43,274 nucleotides of DNA from an archaeon (GCA_023230325.1 JALNXN010000007.1:1-43274), one strand, 5' to 3'; counted from the stretch's first letter, positions 16,043-23,851 are shown. Notes: generated from the letters alone by a model not told the origin. A program made the numbers and translations.

Positions 16043-18346
16043 CTAACTTTCATCAACTAAAGAAACGCCATCATTTTCTTTATCTCTGTTTATTATAAAT
16101 TTTGAGGAATTTACTGTTTCTAAAAGCTTAGAATCATGAGTAACAATAAAGACTTGATCTACAAGGTCAGGAAGTTCTTTTTCTAGAATTGTGGCTAAAG
16201 ATTGAACTGATTTCTCATCAAGATTATGAGTGGGTTCATCAAGAATTAATAGACCTAACTTCTCTGTTAAGACTAAAGCAATTGCCACCCTTATTGATAA
16301 AGCAGCACAACTCCTTTCTCCACCTGAAAGTATACCTTCTACTCTGTACCATTCTCCTTCTAGACTTAAAACCTCTAAGATATAGTCATTATTTGCTTGT
16401 AGTCTTGCTGACTTATAATCATTGTAAGCATAGACTTTTGGCCAGATGATGTTTAGGGCTTGATTGATGTTGTCGATCAAGACTTTTCTTAGTTGATGTT
16501 GGCTAACCTCTAAGGACTTAGAAAAGTAGGAAAGATCTGTTTTTTTAAGTTCTAAGGCAGATATTGTTTTAGTTAACTTTTGTTTTTGAGAATCTAAAAG
16601 AAAGTAAGTGTTTATGTTTTTATTAACATCCAAAAGAATGTTTGAGAAAAGCTCTTTTTTATCATTAAGGTTTAAGAACTTTGATTCTGTGTTTTTAAAT
16701 TCAGAAAGTAAAGAGATGTATGTGTCTTCATTAAAGTTAAGGTCCTTTAGACTTTGAGAAAAATTGTTTATTTTAAAAGTAACTTCTTCTTTATTTTTTA
16801 AAAAATCAGAATAACTTTTTAGAGAAAAAATTTCTTCTTTTATGGTTTGGATTTCTTTATCTAGAGAGGAAAGGTCTTTTGGTTTTTCTAAACTAACAAT
16901 CAAGGTGTTTAGGTCTTTTAGTTTTTCTTCAAAACTATAACTCTTTTCTTTAAGAGTGTTTATCTCTTGGTTGATTGTGTTATTAACTTGTAATTGTTTG
17001 TCTAAAGACTCAAGCTCTTGTTTTTTTTTATTTAGAGAAAGAAGATTATCTTTTATGTCTTGTAATTGTTTAAAGACTAAAGAGGACTTTAGTTCTTTTT
17101 CTTCAAGTTTCTGAGTAACTTGTTCAGGGTTTAGTTTTGAATCGCAGACAGGACAATTTGCAAAGCCTTTTTTAAGTTCTGAGATTGCTTTGTTTAAGTC
17201 TTGGGTTATTGAGTTAAGATTAATTTGGGTAGTCTTAATTGTTTCTAGATCTTTGTTTAAGTTTTCAAGTTCTGTTTTTAAAATGTCTGAGGATTTGGTT
17301 GTTGGAGTTAGTTTTTTTAGAAGAGAGGTAACATTATCTTGATTAACTTGAAGTTGTTCTTTATAAAAAGATAATTTGTTGTTTAGATCTTTATTTTTAA
17401 TTTCTAAATCTTTGTTTTTGTTTGAGAAAAGAAGAAATTCTTTTTCTTTATCTAGTAGTTGTTGTTCCTTTAGACGTAATTGTTCTTGAAAGTTAGAAGA
17501 AAGGGAAGGGTATTTTTCTAAGTAAGTGTTTATTTTTTGGTCTATTTCTTGTAATTTAGATTTATTGATATTAAGTTGTAGGGTTAGGTTTTCAAAGTTT
17601 TGTTTTTTTGATTTTAGAATCTTAACTTCTTTTTCTAATTGTTCTTTTTTAATCTTAAAATCTTGGAGGTCTTTTGAAATTGTTATTAGGTTTTTTTCTG
17701 CATCTTCTTTTTTTGAATTTAGTAGGTTTATGTCAATGTCTTTTAGTTGTGAAATTATTTGGTTAAAAAGAGATTGTTGTTTGTCAATCTCAATAGAGAC
17801 TAGATTTTCTAGTTTCTTTGTGTCTTCTTTAATTTCTTTTAGGTGGATGATTCCAAATAACTCATCAAACTTTTCTTTTCTTTTAGAAGGTTGTATTTTT
17901 AAAAAGTAATCTAGTTCGTTTTGTTCTGAATAAACAATCTTTGTAAACAGATTATAATCAATTCCTAGAATTTCTGAAACCTTTTCATTAACATCTGTTT
18001 GTTTTGGACCAGCTATTAATTTTTGGTCTTGGTAAAGTTTTGCATAGTTTGCTTTTGAGCTTAGGTAGATTTCTCTTTCAATTGTGTAGTTGTTATTGTT
18101 GAAATTAAGTTCTAAAACTATTTTTGAAGACTCCATTTTTGCGGGTTTAAACATTATGTTTTCTGTAAGAATTACTTTTCTATTTTGAAGAGAAGGAAAG
18201 TTTCCATAAAGAGCATAACAGATACCATCAATAACACTTGACTTTCCTGAGCCAATGGTTCCAAGAATAATGTTAGTTCCTTTCTTGAAGGAGAGTTTGG
18301 TTTTTTGGTGGGTCTTCCAATTTTGTAAAGAAATTGATTTGATCAT
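16043..18346 (-). CDS. rad50: Rad50-like SMC-family ATPase with zinc hook
   Basis: ATPase of the Rad50/SbcC type, which with Mre11 tethers and processes DNA double-strand breaks. Residues 1-40 give an ABC head: Walker A GTIGSGKSS with Lys35. A long antiparallel coiled coil follows, with the zinc hook CPVC near residue 398 at its apex. The second head half has the signature LSGGERSCA (about 670) and Walker B/D-loop LLILDEPTHNLDE (about 695-707). The 767-residue length is a little short for archaeal Rad50 (about 850-900), so the coiled-coil arms are somewhat short. Mre11 is not adjacent in this window, unlike most archaeal operons. It is monocistronic as seen here. Confidence 0.92.
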   Translation of the reverse strand: MIKSISLQNWKTHQKTKLSFKKGTNIILGTIGSGKSSVIDGICYALYGNFPSLQNRKVILTENIMFKPAKMESSKIVLELNFNNNNYTIEREIYLSSKANYAKLYQDQKLIAGPKQTDVNEKVSEILGIDYNLFTKIVYSEQNELDYFLKIQPSKRKEKFDELFGIIHLKEIKEDTKKLENLVSIEIDKQQSLFNQIISQLKDIDINLLNSKKEDAEKNLITISKDLQDFKIKKEQLEKEVKILKSKKQNFENLTLQLNINKSKLQEIDQKINTYLEKYPSLSSNFQEQLRLKEQQLLDKEKEFLLFSNKNKDLEIKNKDLNNKLSFYKEQLQVNQDNVTSLLKKLTPTTKSSDILKTELENLNKDLETIKTTQINLNSITQDLNKAISELKKGFANCPVCDSKLNPEQVTQKLEEKELKSSLVFKQLQDIKDNLLSLNKKKQELESLDKQLQVNNTINQEINTLKEKSYSFEEKLKDLNTLIVSLEKPKDLSSLDKEIQTIKEEIFSLKSYSDFLKNKEEVTFKINNFSQSLKDLNFNEDTYISLLSEFKNTESKFLNLNDKKELFSNILLDVNKNINTYFLLDSQKQKLTKTISALELKKTDLSYFSKSLEVSQHQLRKVLIDNINQALNIIWPKVYAYNDYKSARLQANNDYILEVLSLEGEWYRVEGILSGGERSCAALSIRVAIALVLTEKLGLLILDEPTHNLDEKSVQSLATILEKELPDLVDQVFIVTHDSKLLETVNSSKFIINRDKENDGVSLVDES

Positions 18347-18515
18347 AATAATATAAATATGTGGGAAAAAGAATATAAAGTTAAAGATAGCTACACTTAT
18401 AAATGAACAACTCTAGGCTTTCCCTAAAAGGGATTTGAAGTCAAATTATCAGTTAAAGTCTCTCTATCTACTCTCAATAATATTTAACTTCACAATAATA
18501 TATATACTTTGTAAC

Positions 18516-18552
18516 CCTAGTCAATTTCTAAGGGGGGTAGCTTGCCGAGAAA
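18516..18552 (+). repeat. 37-bp G-tract element, left copy
   Basis: An extended motif containing AAGGGGGGTAGCTTGCCGAG, with a GGGGGGT tract, matches the reverse complement of 22381-22417 over 37 bp with one difference (C versus T at the sixth-seventh base). It lies 54 bp before the pilin ATG at 18607, after an ATATATAC stretch. It is noncoding on both strands. The two copies face each other around the pilin, M50-like, PCNA and Orc1 genes. Role unknown; origin recognition boxes or ends of a mobile segment are considered in findings. Confidence 0.8.
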
Positions 18553-18574
18553 AACTTTTTCTTAAAAAAAGCAA

Positions 18575-18584
18575 TTTATAAATA
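18575..18584 (+). promoter_or_regulatory. TATA box of the first class III pilin
   Basis: TTTATAAATA is a good archaeal TATA box centred 27 bp before the ATG at 18607. A transcription start about 25 bp downstream would fall on or next to the ATG, and there is no Shine-Dalgarno sequence, so the pilin mRNA is probably leaderless. It begins 22 bp after the G-tract element, so a protein bound to that element could influence it. This is inference from spacing. Confidence 0.6.
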
Positions 18585-18606
18585 TTAGCTTTCAATAATA
18601 TACATT

Positions 18607-18804
18607 ATGAAACTAAATAGATTTAAACAACTATACGCAGAAAATAAAGCACAATTATCTGCTGAAATGATAATCTTAATTGCTGCAATCATTGCAATAG
18701 TCTTAGTTGTTGTTACACAATTACAAAAAACAACAAACAAAGCAAATAAAGCAGTGGATAAAAAATCAAATGATGTCTTTAAGCAGATTGAAAAGATTGA
18801 TTAG
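18607..18804 (+). CDS. Class III signal peptide pilin (small major-pilin type)
   Basis: A 65-residue archaeal type IV pilin-like protein (class III signal peptide family). The polar N-terminus is followed by KAQLSAEMIILIAAIIAI, where Q-x-S-x-E-x-x-x-L marks the processing site before Gln, then a single hydrophobic helix to about residue 40 and a short basic/polar tail. The mature form is a minimal pilin. Length is typical of such small pilins. It begins an operon with a second pilin starting 3 bp after its TAG. Signal processing would need an EppA/FlaK-type peptidase, not seen here. Confidence 0.8.
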   Translation: MKLNRFKQLYAENKAQLSAEMIILIAAIIAIVLVVVTQLQKTTNKANKAVDKKSNDVFKQIEKID

Positions 18805-18806
18805 TT

Positions 18807-19217
18807 GTGATTAGTTCAAAAGCACAAATTAGCTTAGAATATCTATTAATAGCATTAGCAGTCATCTCCATTCTAAGTATACTTATCTACCAAATCACAA
18901 ACCTCTACTCTAAAAACATAACAGCAATAGATAACCTTGAACTTAAAAACACACATAAAGACCTACAAAATACCTTAAACCTCCTTAAACTACAACCAAA
19001 AGCAATAACCACTCTAACAATTAACCCGCAAACAGAATGGAACTTTCAAACAACCACACAAAATACTTTAAAAATTAATAATAAAAATAAAGAATACATA
19101 GTTACCTCAAATAACATAGTAGTCTTAAAATTTAAAAAAATAAAAACATCAGCAACAATAACTATTGAAAAGAGCAACAACAAAATAATCTTAGACTATA
19201 AAACTTTGGAAAAATAA
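18807..19217 (+). CDS. Class III signal peptide pilin-like protein
   Basis: 136 residues: SSKAQISLEYLLIALAVI gives the class III motif (Q-x-S-x-E-x-x-x-I) directly followed by one hydrophobic helix (to about 30), then a soluble domain with repeated Thr/Asn-rich beta-like strands. Start is GTG at 18807, just 2 bp after the previous stop, and no Shine-Dalgarno is visible, so reinitiation after the first pilin is likely. Probably a minor pilin that assembles with the 65-residue pilin. Confidence 0.75.
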   Translation: MISSKAQISLEYLLIALAVISILSILIYQITNLYSKNITAIDNLELKNTHKDLQNTLNLLKLQPKAITTLTINPQTEWNFQTTTQNTLKINNKNKEYIVTSNNIVVLKFKKIKTSATITIEKSNNKIILDYKTLEK

Positions 19218-19220
19218 ATA

Positions 19221-19742
19221 ATGAACTTAAATAATTTCTTAAACAAATTCTTCTTTATTGGAATTACAACCCATGAACTCTCACATATGTTAGCCTGCCT
19301 ACTTCTAGGAGTAAAAATTAAAAAATTTAAATTGATTGGAAGTTCAGGAGGATATGTTGTGCATGAAGCTTCTAGAAACTACAAAAATATACTTATCTCC
19401 ATGGCTCCTTTTTTTATAAATCTCTTACTTGCAATAATTATCTCAATTGTTATTAAAAGAATAGAATTAAAAATAATATTTATTGTCATTCTTGTTTGGA
19501 TTGCAATCTCTTCACTGTTTTTTAGTGTTCCAAGCAAACAAGATTCAAAAAATGTATATTCCTCTATAAAAAACAGCTACACAAAAAAACAAAGTATAGT
19601 TAGTTGGATCTTTAAAATCTTAATTTTCCCAATCACTTTAATCTTATTAATCTTAGCATGGTTGTTTGAGGTTTTAGATCAATCCTTTATTTTTAGGTTT
19701 TTTTTAATAATTGGTTGGGTATATATAACTATAATTATTTAA
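19221..19742 (+). CDS. Putative membrane zinc metalloprotease-like protein (HELSH)
   Basis: 173 residues with three to four hydrophobic segments (about 10-32, 58-78, 84-100, 120-170). The first contains THELSHMLACLLLG, an HExxH zinc motif (His18, Glu19, His22) placed in a membrane helix as in site-2 protease or M50-like proteins. The third metal ligand (usually an Asp in an LDG motif) is not clear; VPSKQDSKN near residue 110 is a weak candidate. Being 3 bp after the pilin pair suggests a role linked to those pilins, but this is inference. Confidence 0.55.
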   Translation: MNLNNFLNKFFFIGITTHELSHMLACLLLGVKIKKFKLIGSSGGYVVHEASRNYKNILISMAPFFINLLLAIIISIVIKRIELKIIFIVILVWIAISSLFFSVPSKQDSKNVYSSIKNSYTKKQSIVSWIFKILIFPITLILLILAWLFEVLDQSFIFRFFLIIGWVYITIII

Positions 19743-19890
19743 TTTCTTTCTTTAATTAAAAGTTTCTTTCTTTAATTTAAAAAAACACTTATTTAAAAAC
19801 CATTTTATACCTAATATACTAATAAAATAATAAATAATTATTAAAATTAAAAAAATTAATTAAGAAAACAAAAAAAAGGGGGATTTTTAA

Positions 19891-20643
19891 ATGATTAAGT
19901 TAGTAATTAAAGATACAAAAGAATTCCATAAAAGCATAGATGCAATTGGAGTTTTAATAAATGAAGGATTATTTACTATAGATAAAGATAAAATTTACCT
20001 AAGGGCAACAGATCCTAGCCAAATTAGTTTAGTTGATTTTGTTATGCCAAAAGATGCTTTTGAAGAATTTGTAATTGATACTTCTCAAGATGAAGACAAA
20101 ATAACATTTGGTATAAATATTAATAATCTTTTACAGATTTTATCTCACTCCTCAGCAGATGAGAAGTTAGTTTTAGAAATAAAAGAAGATAGATCAATTA
20201 TATTAATAGAACTTATTGGAAGTTCAAAAAGAAGCTTTAGTATACCTTTAATTGATGTTTCTAAACAAGAACAACCACTTCCAAAAATACAATTTGATGT
20301 AACTATTCAGATCATGCCTGACCAACTTCTTGGAGGTATTAAAGATGCTTCTTTGTTTAGTTCTCATCTAAGCTTTAGAGTTGAAGATAATAAATTATTT
20401 TTAGAAACTCAAAGTAGTAAAGGTAAGTTTAAGCAAGAAATTGAAGCAGATTCTAAAAATCTAATCATCTCTGGAAATAAAGCAAAAGCAATGTATCCTT
20501 TGGATTATTTACAAAATATGATTAAGAATGCAAAGACAATGCTTACAATTAAATTGAAAGATGACATGCCTTTAGAACTAGATTACACAATTGGTTCTGC
20601 AGCAATTAGATATTTTTTAGCACCAAGAGTAGATAGTGATTAG
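19891..20643 (+). CDS. pcn: Sliding clamp PCNA
   Basis: DNA polymerase sliding clamp, homotrimeric ring that tethers polymerases, ligase and nucleases to DNA. The 250-residue length and features fit archaeal PCNA: N-terminal FHKSIDAIGVLINEGLF, RATDPSQISLVDF, FGININNLLQIL, interdomain loop IPLIDVSKQEQPLP, and near the C-terminus PLELDYTIGSAAIRYFLAPR. An AGGGGGAT ribosome site lies about 6 nt upstream of the ATG. It is convergent with orc1/cdc6 across a very T-rich 155-bp gap. Confidence 0.97.
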   Translation: MIKLVIKDTKEFHKSIDAIGVLINEGLFTIDKDKIYLRATDPSQISLVDFVMPKDAFEEFVIDTSQDEDKITFGININNLLQILSHSSADEKLVLEIKEDRSIILIELIGSSKRSFSIPLIDVSKQEQPLPKIQFDVTIQIMPDQLLGGIKDASLFSSHLSFRVEDNKLFLETQSSKGKFKQEIEADSKNLIISGNKAKAMYPLDYLQNMIKNAKTMLTIKLKDDMPLELDYTIGSAAIRYFLAPRVDSD

Positions 20644-20798
20644 GTTCTTTTCTTTATTCTCTTTTTTTATTTTTTTATTCTTTTTAATTTTTATTTATAT
20701 TTAATTTTGTTTCTTATTCTTTTTTTAATTTGATTTTCTTTTATTTATTTTTGATATTATTTTTATCTTATTCTTTTTTTATTTTTATGTAATTAATT
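20644..20798 (+). terminator. Pyrimidine-rich convergent intergenic region (pcn/orc1)
   Basis: The 155-bp gap between convergent pcn and orc1 is almost entirely T and A on the plus strand with many runs of five to seven T. Archaeal transcription ends at T-runs on the coding strand, so it gives strong terminators for pcn. The opposite strand is A-rich, so it does not obviously terminate orc1 transcripts. The low melting stability could also serve as unwinding DNA. Only composition supports this. Confidence 0.45.
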
Positions 20799-21890
20799 TT
20801 AATTCTTTAAAAGGCTTTTATCAAATCTTAATTTAATTACTCTTGTCTTTCCTTTCCCTTGACTTAAAGAATCTACAGAAATTAGTTCTAATTTTTCTAA
20901 AGCATCAATTATGTTTCTTACTGTTCTTTGAGGAATCTTTGTATTTAGATATAAGTCTTTGGTAGTTATTGGTTCTTCAATTAAATTTAAAATCTCTTGT
21001 TCTCTTTGATTTAGACATTCTATCTTTTCAAAAAGCTTAACAGAATCTACTAATTTTGAAGAATCTAATAAGACTTCTTTTAAAATAACTAATTCACCTC
21101 TCTTTTCTGAAGCCTTTGCAGATTTATAGATTAAGTCAATTGCAATTCTTGCATCTCCTCCTCTAGAAGCTGAATAACCACAAACATAGCCTAAAAGATC
21201 TTGGGATAAGCAATTGTCAATTAATCCAAATTCAATTCTTTCTTTTAAAATTTGTTTAATCTCTGTTGGTTTATATTTTAAAAAATCAATTTCATTTAAG
21301 AATAATGAACTTTGTGTTCTTGTATCTAATTTTAGAATAAAGGGTTTGTGGTTGGTAATTAGAATTAAAGTAAAATACTTTGAATTAATATAAAATCTTG
21401 AAAGATCATACAAAAGCTTTGAAGAATCATCTAGATCCATTTTATCAATTTCATCTAGAACAATTATTGGGAAGATTTCTGATTTTGAGAAAAGTTCTGT
21501 TAATCTTTGCCATACTTCATCAATTGCAAGTCCTCTTCTTGGTAAAACTCCGTTGTAGAAGCTTACTAGTTTTGATAGTACTGCAAATCTTGTGTTGTCT
21601 TGTATGCAATTAATATATATAAATTTTACTTTGTTTGAAAAATCTGTTAGTTGATTTAAAACATAATTTGTAATTAAGGTTTTTCCTGTTCCTGGAGGTC
21701 CTGAGATTAATATGTTGTTTGCTTTTTTTTTAGAAATGATTGGTTTTAAGTAATAGGTTAGGTTTTTAATTTGGGAATCTCTTGCTAGTATATTTTGTGG
21801 GTGGTAATCAGGATAGAAAACACTTTCATCTTTAAATATTGATTTTTCAATATCTGTGTCTGAAAATATATTCTTTTTAATAGATCCCAT
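20799..21890 (-). CDS. cdc6: Orc1/Cdc6 replication initiator
   Basis: Origin-binding AAA+ initiator that also loads MCM helicase. The 363-residue protein has Walker A GPPGTGKT (64-71), Walker B IIVLDEIDKMD (about 147-157), sensor 1 FTLILITNHKP, and CGYSASRGGDARIAIDLIYKSA near residue 240 for sensor 2 and the lid. The C-terminal winged helix reads ITTKDLYLNTKIPQRTVRNI. The start ATG at 21890 is close to the AT-rich region 21891-22472 where an origin would be expected. It is the only Orc1/Cdc6 in this window. Confidence 0.95.
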   Translation of the reverse strand: MGSIKKNIFSDTDIEKSIFKDESVFYPDYHPQNILARDSQIKNLTYYLKPIISKKKANNILISGPPGTGKTLITNYVLNQLTDFSNKVKFIYINCIQDNTRFAVLSKLVSFYNGVLPRRGLAIDEVWQRLTELFSKSEIFPIIVLDEIDKMDLDDSSKLLYDLSRFYINSKYFTLILITNHKPFILKLDTRTQSSLFLNEIDFLKYKPTEIKQILKERIEFGLIDNCLSQDLLGYVCGYSASRGGDARIAIDLIYKSAKASEKRGELVILKEVLLDSSKLVDSVKLFEKIECLNQREQEILNLIEEPITTKDLYLNTKIPQRTVRNIIDALEKLELISVDSLSQGKGKTRVIKLRFDKSLLKN

Positions 21891-22003
21891 AACTCTATTA
21901 TGTATGGTTTATTTTAAAAATAAATTGGTTTTTATAGAAAAAAAACTATTTTATAACTAATAAATTCAAAAAAGGATAGTAGATTTAATAAAAGTAGATA
22001 TAA

Positions 22004-22297
22004 AGAAATTTAACTAAGTATGTGAAAAACTACTCAGATGGAGTACCAGAATTAATAGAAAAAGATGTTTTTAAGATTATTATTCTTATCACCCCGTAAG
22101 CTACCCCTCAAGCTAAAATACTTAAATTCTGTAAAACACCTAAAACTATAGATGAGATACAAGCTTATTTAAAATTAAAAAACAGAGGTTATTTTAGATC
22201 AGAATTATTAAAACCTTTACTAAATAAAAGCTTATTATTGTTAACAGAACCAAATAAACCCACAAGTCCAAAACAAAAATATTATTCTAAAAACTAA
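22004..22297 (+). pseudogene. C-terminal remnant of an AlbA_2/RecG-like ATP-binding regulator
   Basis: In frame from 22004, the translation reads KNYSDGVPELIEKDVFK, then TP, a TAA stop (22097-22099), then ATPQAKILKFCKTPKTIDEI, then LKNRGYFRSELLKPLLNK and TEPNKPTSPKQKYYSKN before the stop at 22295-22297. The second half matches the C-terminal winged-helix common to putative transcriptional regulators/ATP-binding proteins related to RecG (AlbA_2 class). The N-terminal domain is gone and one Gln codon (CAA) of a TPQA repeat became TAA. This is a decayed gene, probably acquired. A promoter-like region surrounds it. Confidence 0.7.
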
Positions 22298-22380
22298 AAA
22301 GAAATTAATATTTTTATTTTTTGATAACTGTTCTCTATCATTTTTTCTAACATCTTTTTTGAAATTTTCTAAATTATATC

Positions 22381-22417
22381 TTTCTCGGCAAGCTACCCCC
22401 CTTAGAAATTAACTAGG
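22381..22417 (-). repeat. 37-bp G-tract element, right copy (inverted)
   Basis: Reverse complement of the element at 18516-18552 with a single difference over 37 bp. On the minus strand it contains AAGGGGGGTAGCTTGCCGAG. Its right end lies 55 bp before the ATG at 22473, nearly the same spacing as the left copy to its downstream ATG (54 bp), but in opposite orientation with respect to that gene. It is about 0.5 kb upstream of the orc1/cdc6 start. Confidence 0.8.
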
Positions 22418-22472
22418 CTTATAAAGTGCATAATATATATACAATTTAAAAAACTTAAAAATAGGTGGTTAT

Positions 22473-22643
22473 ATGCACAAGATGTATAAAAAAGAAATTG
22501 GGAATCTACAAACAAACTTTTTACTTAAAATCAAACATACTTTGCTTAAGAGAATGGAACTTGAGGCAATGACTAAGAAATATAATAATATGCTTATAGA
22601 TGTTTTGAGTGAACTTGATTATAGAAGAATGAATGCTAACTAA
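22473..22643 (+). CDS. Small hypothetical protein, 56 residues
   Basis: ATG at 22473 opens 56 codons ending TAA, beginning MHKMYKKEIGN and then KHTLLKRMELEAMTKKYNN and VLSELDYRRMN. The protein is basic, helical, with no transmembrane segment. A strong ribosome site AGGTGG lies 5-6 nt upstream of the ATG, and TTATAAAG and ATATATATAC in 22420-22440 supply TATA-like sequence. These together support real translation. No family recognised. It lies between the right G-tract element and the pilin-like operon beginning at 22731. Confidence 0.5.
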   Translation: MHKMYKKEIGNLQTNFLLKIKHTLLKRMELEAMTKKYNNMLIDVLSELDYRRMNAN

Positions 22644-22730
22644 AATTTATTTAAAATAATACACTTTAGAGAGAGAAAGGAGGGAAAGGAAATGCTTTAA
22701 AAATATTCATTACCACAATTATAAGTATAC

Positions 22731-23243
22731 ATGAAAGGTATAATTAAAAATAGAAAGGCAATGGTGTCTATCTTCACATTGCTTTTTGCATTAACTTTTC
22801 TTTTATTTATTAGTGGCTCCCAAAAAGAAGGACTCTCTGACTTTATAGAGATAAATATTAGTGAGACTCAGGTTACTAACTTTGAATATAACTTAGAGCA
22901 ACTTATTAGGAACCAGCTTGGCGAGAGAGAGGAAGACGAGGACTTGATCAAGAAAAAGGTTAACTACGAAATCCTCAACTATCTCCAAAGAGAAGAGAAC
23001 ATAAAGGTTAAGATGTATGATCTTAAAGAAAATAAAGAAGAAAAGTTAAGCTTTTCTAGACTCCAAGAAACCTCAAAAGTCATCATCTACAAACCCTCCA
23101 AAAACATTATTGTCAAAAAATATATTATAACAAACGGAATCAATAAAAACCTATTTTTAAGATACTCAATAACCACAAACAACTACTTCTCCCAAAAAAC
23201 ATTACCTGCCAACTACTCAGTAATGGTGATTACCTATACCTAG
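22731..23243 (+). CDS. Pilin-like secreted or membrane-anchored protein
   Basis: 170 residues: short basic N-terminus (MKGIIKNRKAMVSIF), one hydrophobic helix to about residue 30, then a charged soluble domain with helix EDEDLIKKKVNYEILNYL and beta-rich C-terminus. This is the layout of archaeal pilin-like accessory proteins, though the Q-x-S-x-E processing motif is absent. It is the first of four overlapping or adjacent pilin-like genes that end at dphB. A purine stretch with AGGAGGGAAAGG at 22679-22690 precedes it; it lies 40 bp before the ATG, too far to act as its ribosome site. Confidence 0.55.
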   Translation: MKGIIKNRKAMVSIFTLLFALTFLLFISGSQKEGLSDFIEINISETQVTNFEYNLEQLIRNQLGEREEDEDLIKKKVNYEILNYLQREENIKVKMYDLKENKEEKLSFSRLQETSKVIIYKPSKNIIVKKYIITNGINKNLFLRYSITTNNYFSQKTLPANYSVMVITYT

Positions 23244-23475
23244 AGGGCAAATCACAATTGAATTTATTTTATCAATTTTAATATTGTTAATTGTTCTTAG
23301 TCTTTTTATAAACCTAAATATTAATTATAAAAATAAACTAGAAACAAAAATAAACTACAAAGATTATAATAACAAAATATGTGTCATCAAAAACCACATC
23401 TTAGAAAAGAACAATGGAGTAATTGCAAATGACTCTTGTCTTAAGATCAAGCAAAGCACAGGTAATGATTCTTGA
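23236..23475 (+). CDS. Class III pilin-like protein without a standard start codon
   Basis: The frame shows RGQITIEFILSILILLIVLS, a textbook class III signal peptide (Gln, Ile, Thr, Ile, Glu) and hydrophobic helix, followed by a short soluble tail with two Cys. Between the preceding in-frame TGA (23227-23229) and the Gln there are only TTA, CCT, ATA, CCT, AGA and GGG, so ATA at 23236 is the best candidate start. A later TTG at 23284 would cut the signal off. Reinitiation at ATA, a +1 shift from the upstream gene's TAG, or a sequence error are possible. Confidence 0.5.
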   Translation: MPRGQITIEFILSILILLIVLSLFINLNINYKNKLETKINYKDYNNKICVIKNHILEKNNGVIANDSCLKIKQSTGNDS

Positions 23476-23851
23476 TATTTTGATTTTATTAATTATCTGT
23501 ATATTATTAATCAACATAGAATTTCAAGAAATTTACAACTATAAGACCAAAATTGAAAATGATACAAAAGACATAAAACTTTTAGAAAAAGAGATGGTTG
23601 TTGAACAACTAATAACAGACTGCAAATATCTTGCAACACTAAATAAGACCACTAACCTCTGCTCCAAAAACAAAATAGAAATTAAAAACCTAACACAGAT
23701 AACAAATAATTTCCAAAAAATCTGTTTACTTAAAATTGACTCAAAAGAAGTTATTAAAAACACACAAAATAAAATTATAATAAACATAATAAAAAGAGCA
23801 GTTGTCAACAACAATGATTTTAAAATAATTGAGGTTGGTTTTTGTGAATAA
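23429..23851 (+). CDS. Class III pilin-like protein, overlapping its neighbour
   Basis: 140 residues from ATG 23429 (TTG 23423 is an alternative). The beginning, SSKAQVMILDILILLIICIL, places a degenerate class III motif (Gln, Ile, Asp in place of Glu) directly before a hydrophobic helix; a coiled Lys/Glu-rich domain with three or four Cys follows. GGAG lies about 10 nt upstream of the ATG. It overlaps the end of the previous gene by about 47 bp in another frame, and its own 3' end overlaps the next start, so translation is tightly linked within the pilin-like operon. Confidence 0.6.
   Translation: MTLVLRSSKAQVMILDILILLIICILLINIEFQEIYNYKTKIENDTKDIKLLEKEMVVEQLITDCKYLATLNKTTNLCSKNKIEIKNLTQITNNFQKICLLKIDSKEVIKNTQNKIIINIIKRAVVNNNDFKIIEVGFCE

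Noticed and set aside
18516..18552. G-tract element read as a 5' tRNA half (GGGGGGTAGCTTGCC)
   Set aside because: No D-loop GG, no anticodon arm and no matching 3' half nearby; split tRNA not supported.
22092..22115. Two extra GGGG/TAGCTT copies on the minus strand resembling the G-tract element
   Set aside because: They are exactly the codons of a TPQA-TPQA protein repeat (ACC CCT CAA GCT and ACC CCG TAA GCT) in the decayed gene, so the similarity to the element is best explained by coding sequence.
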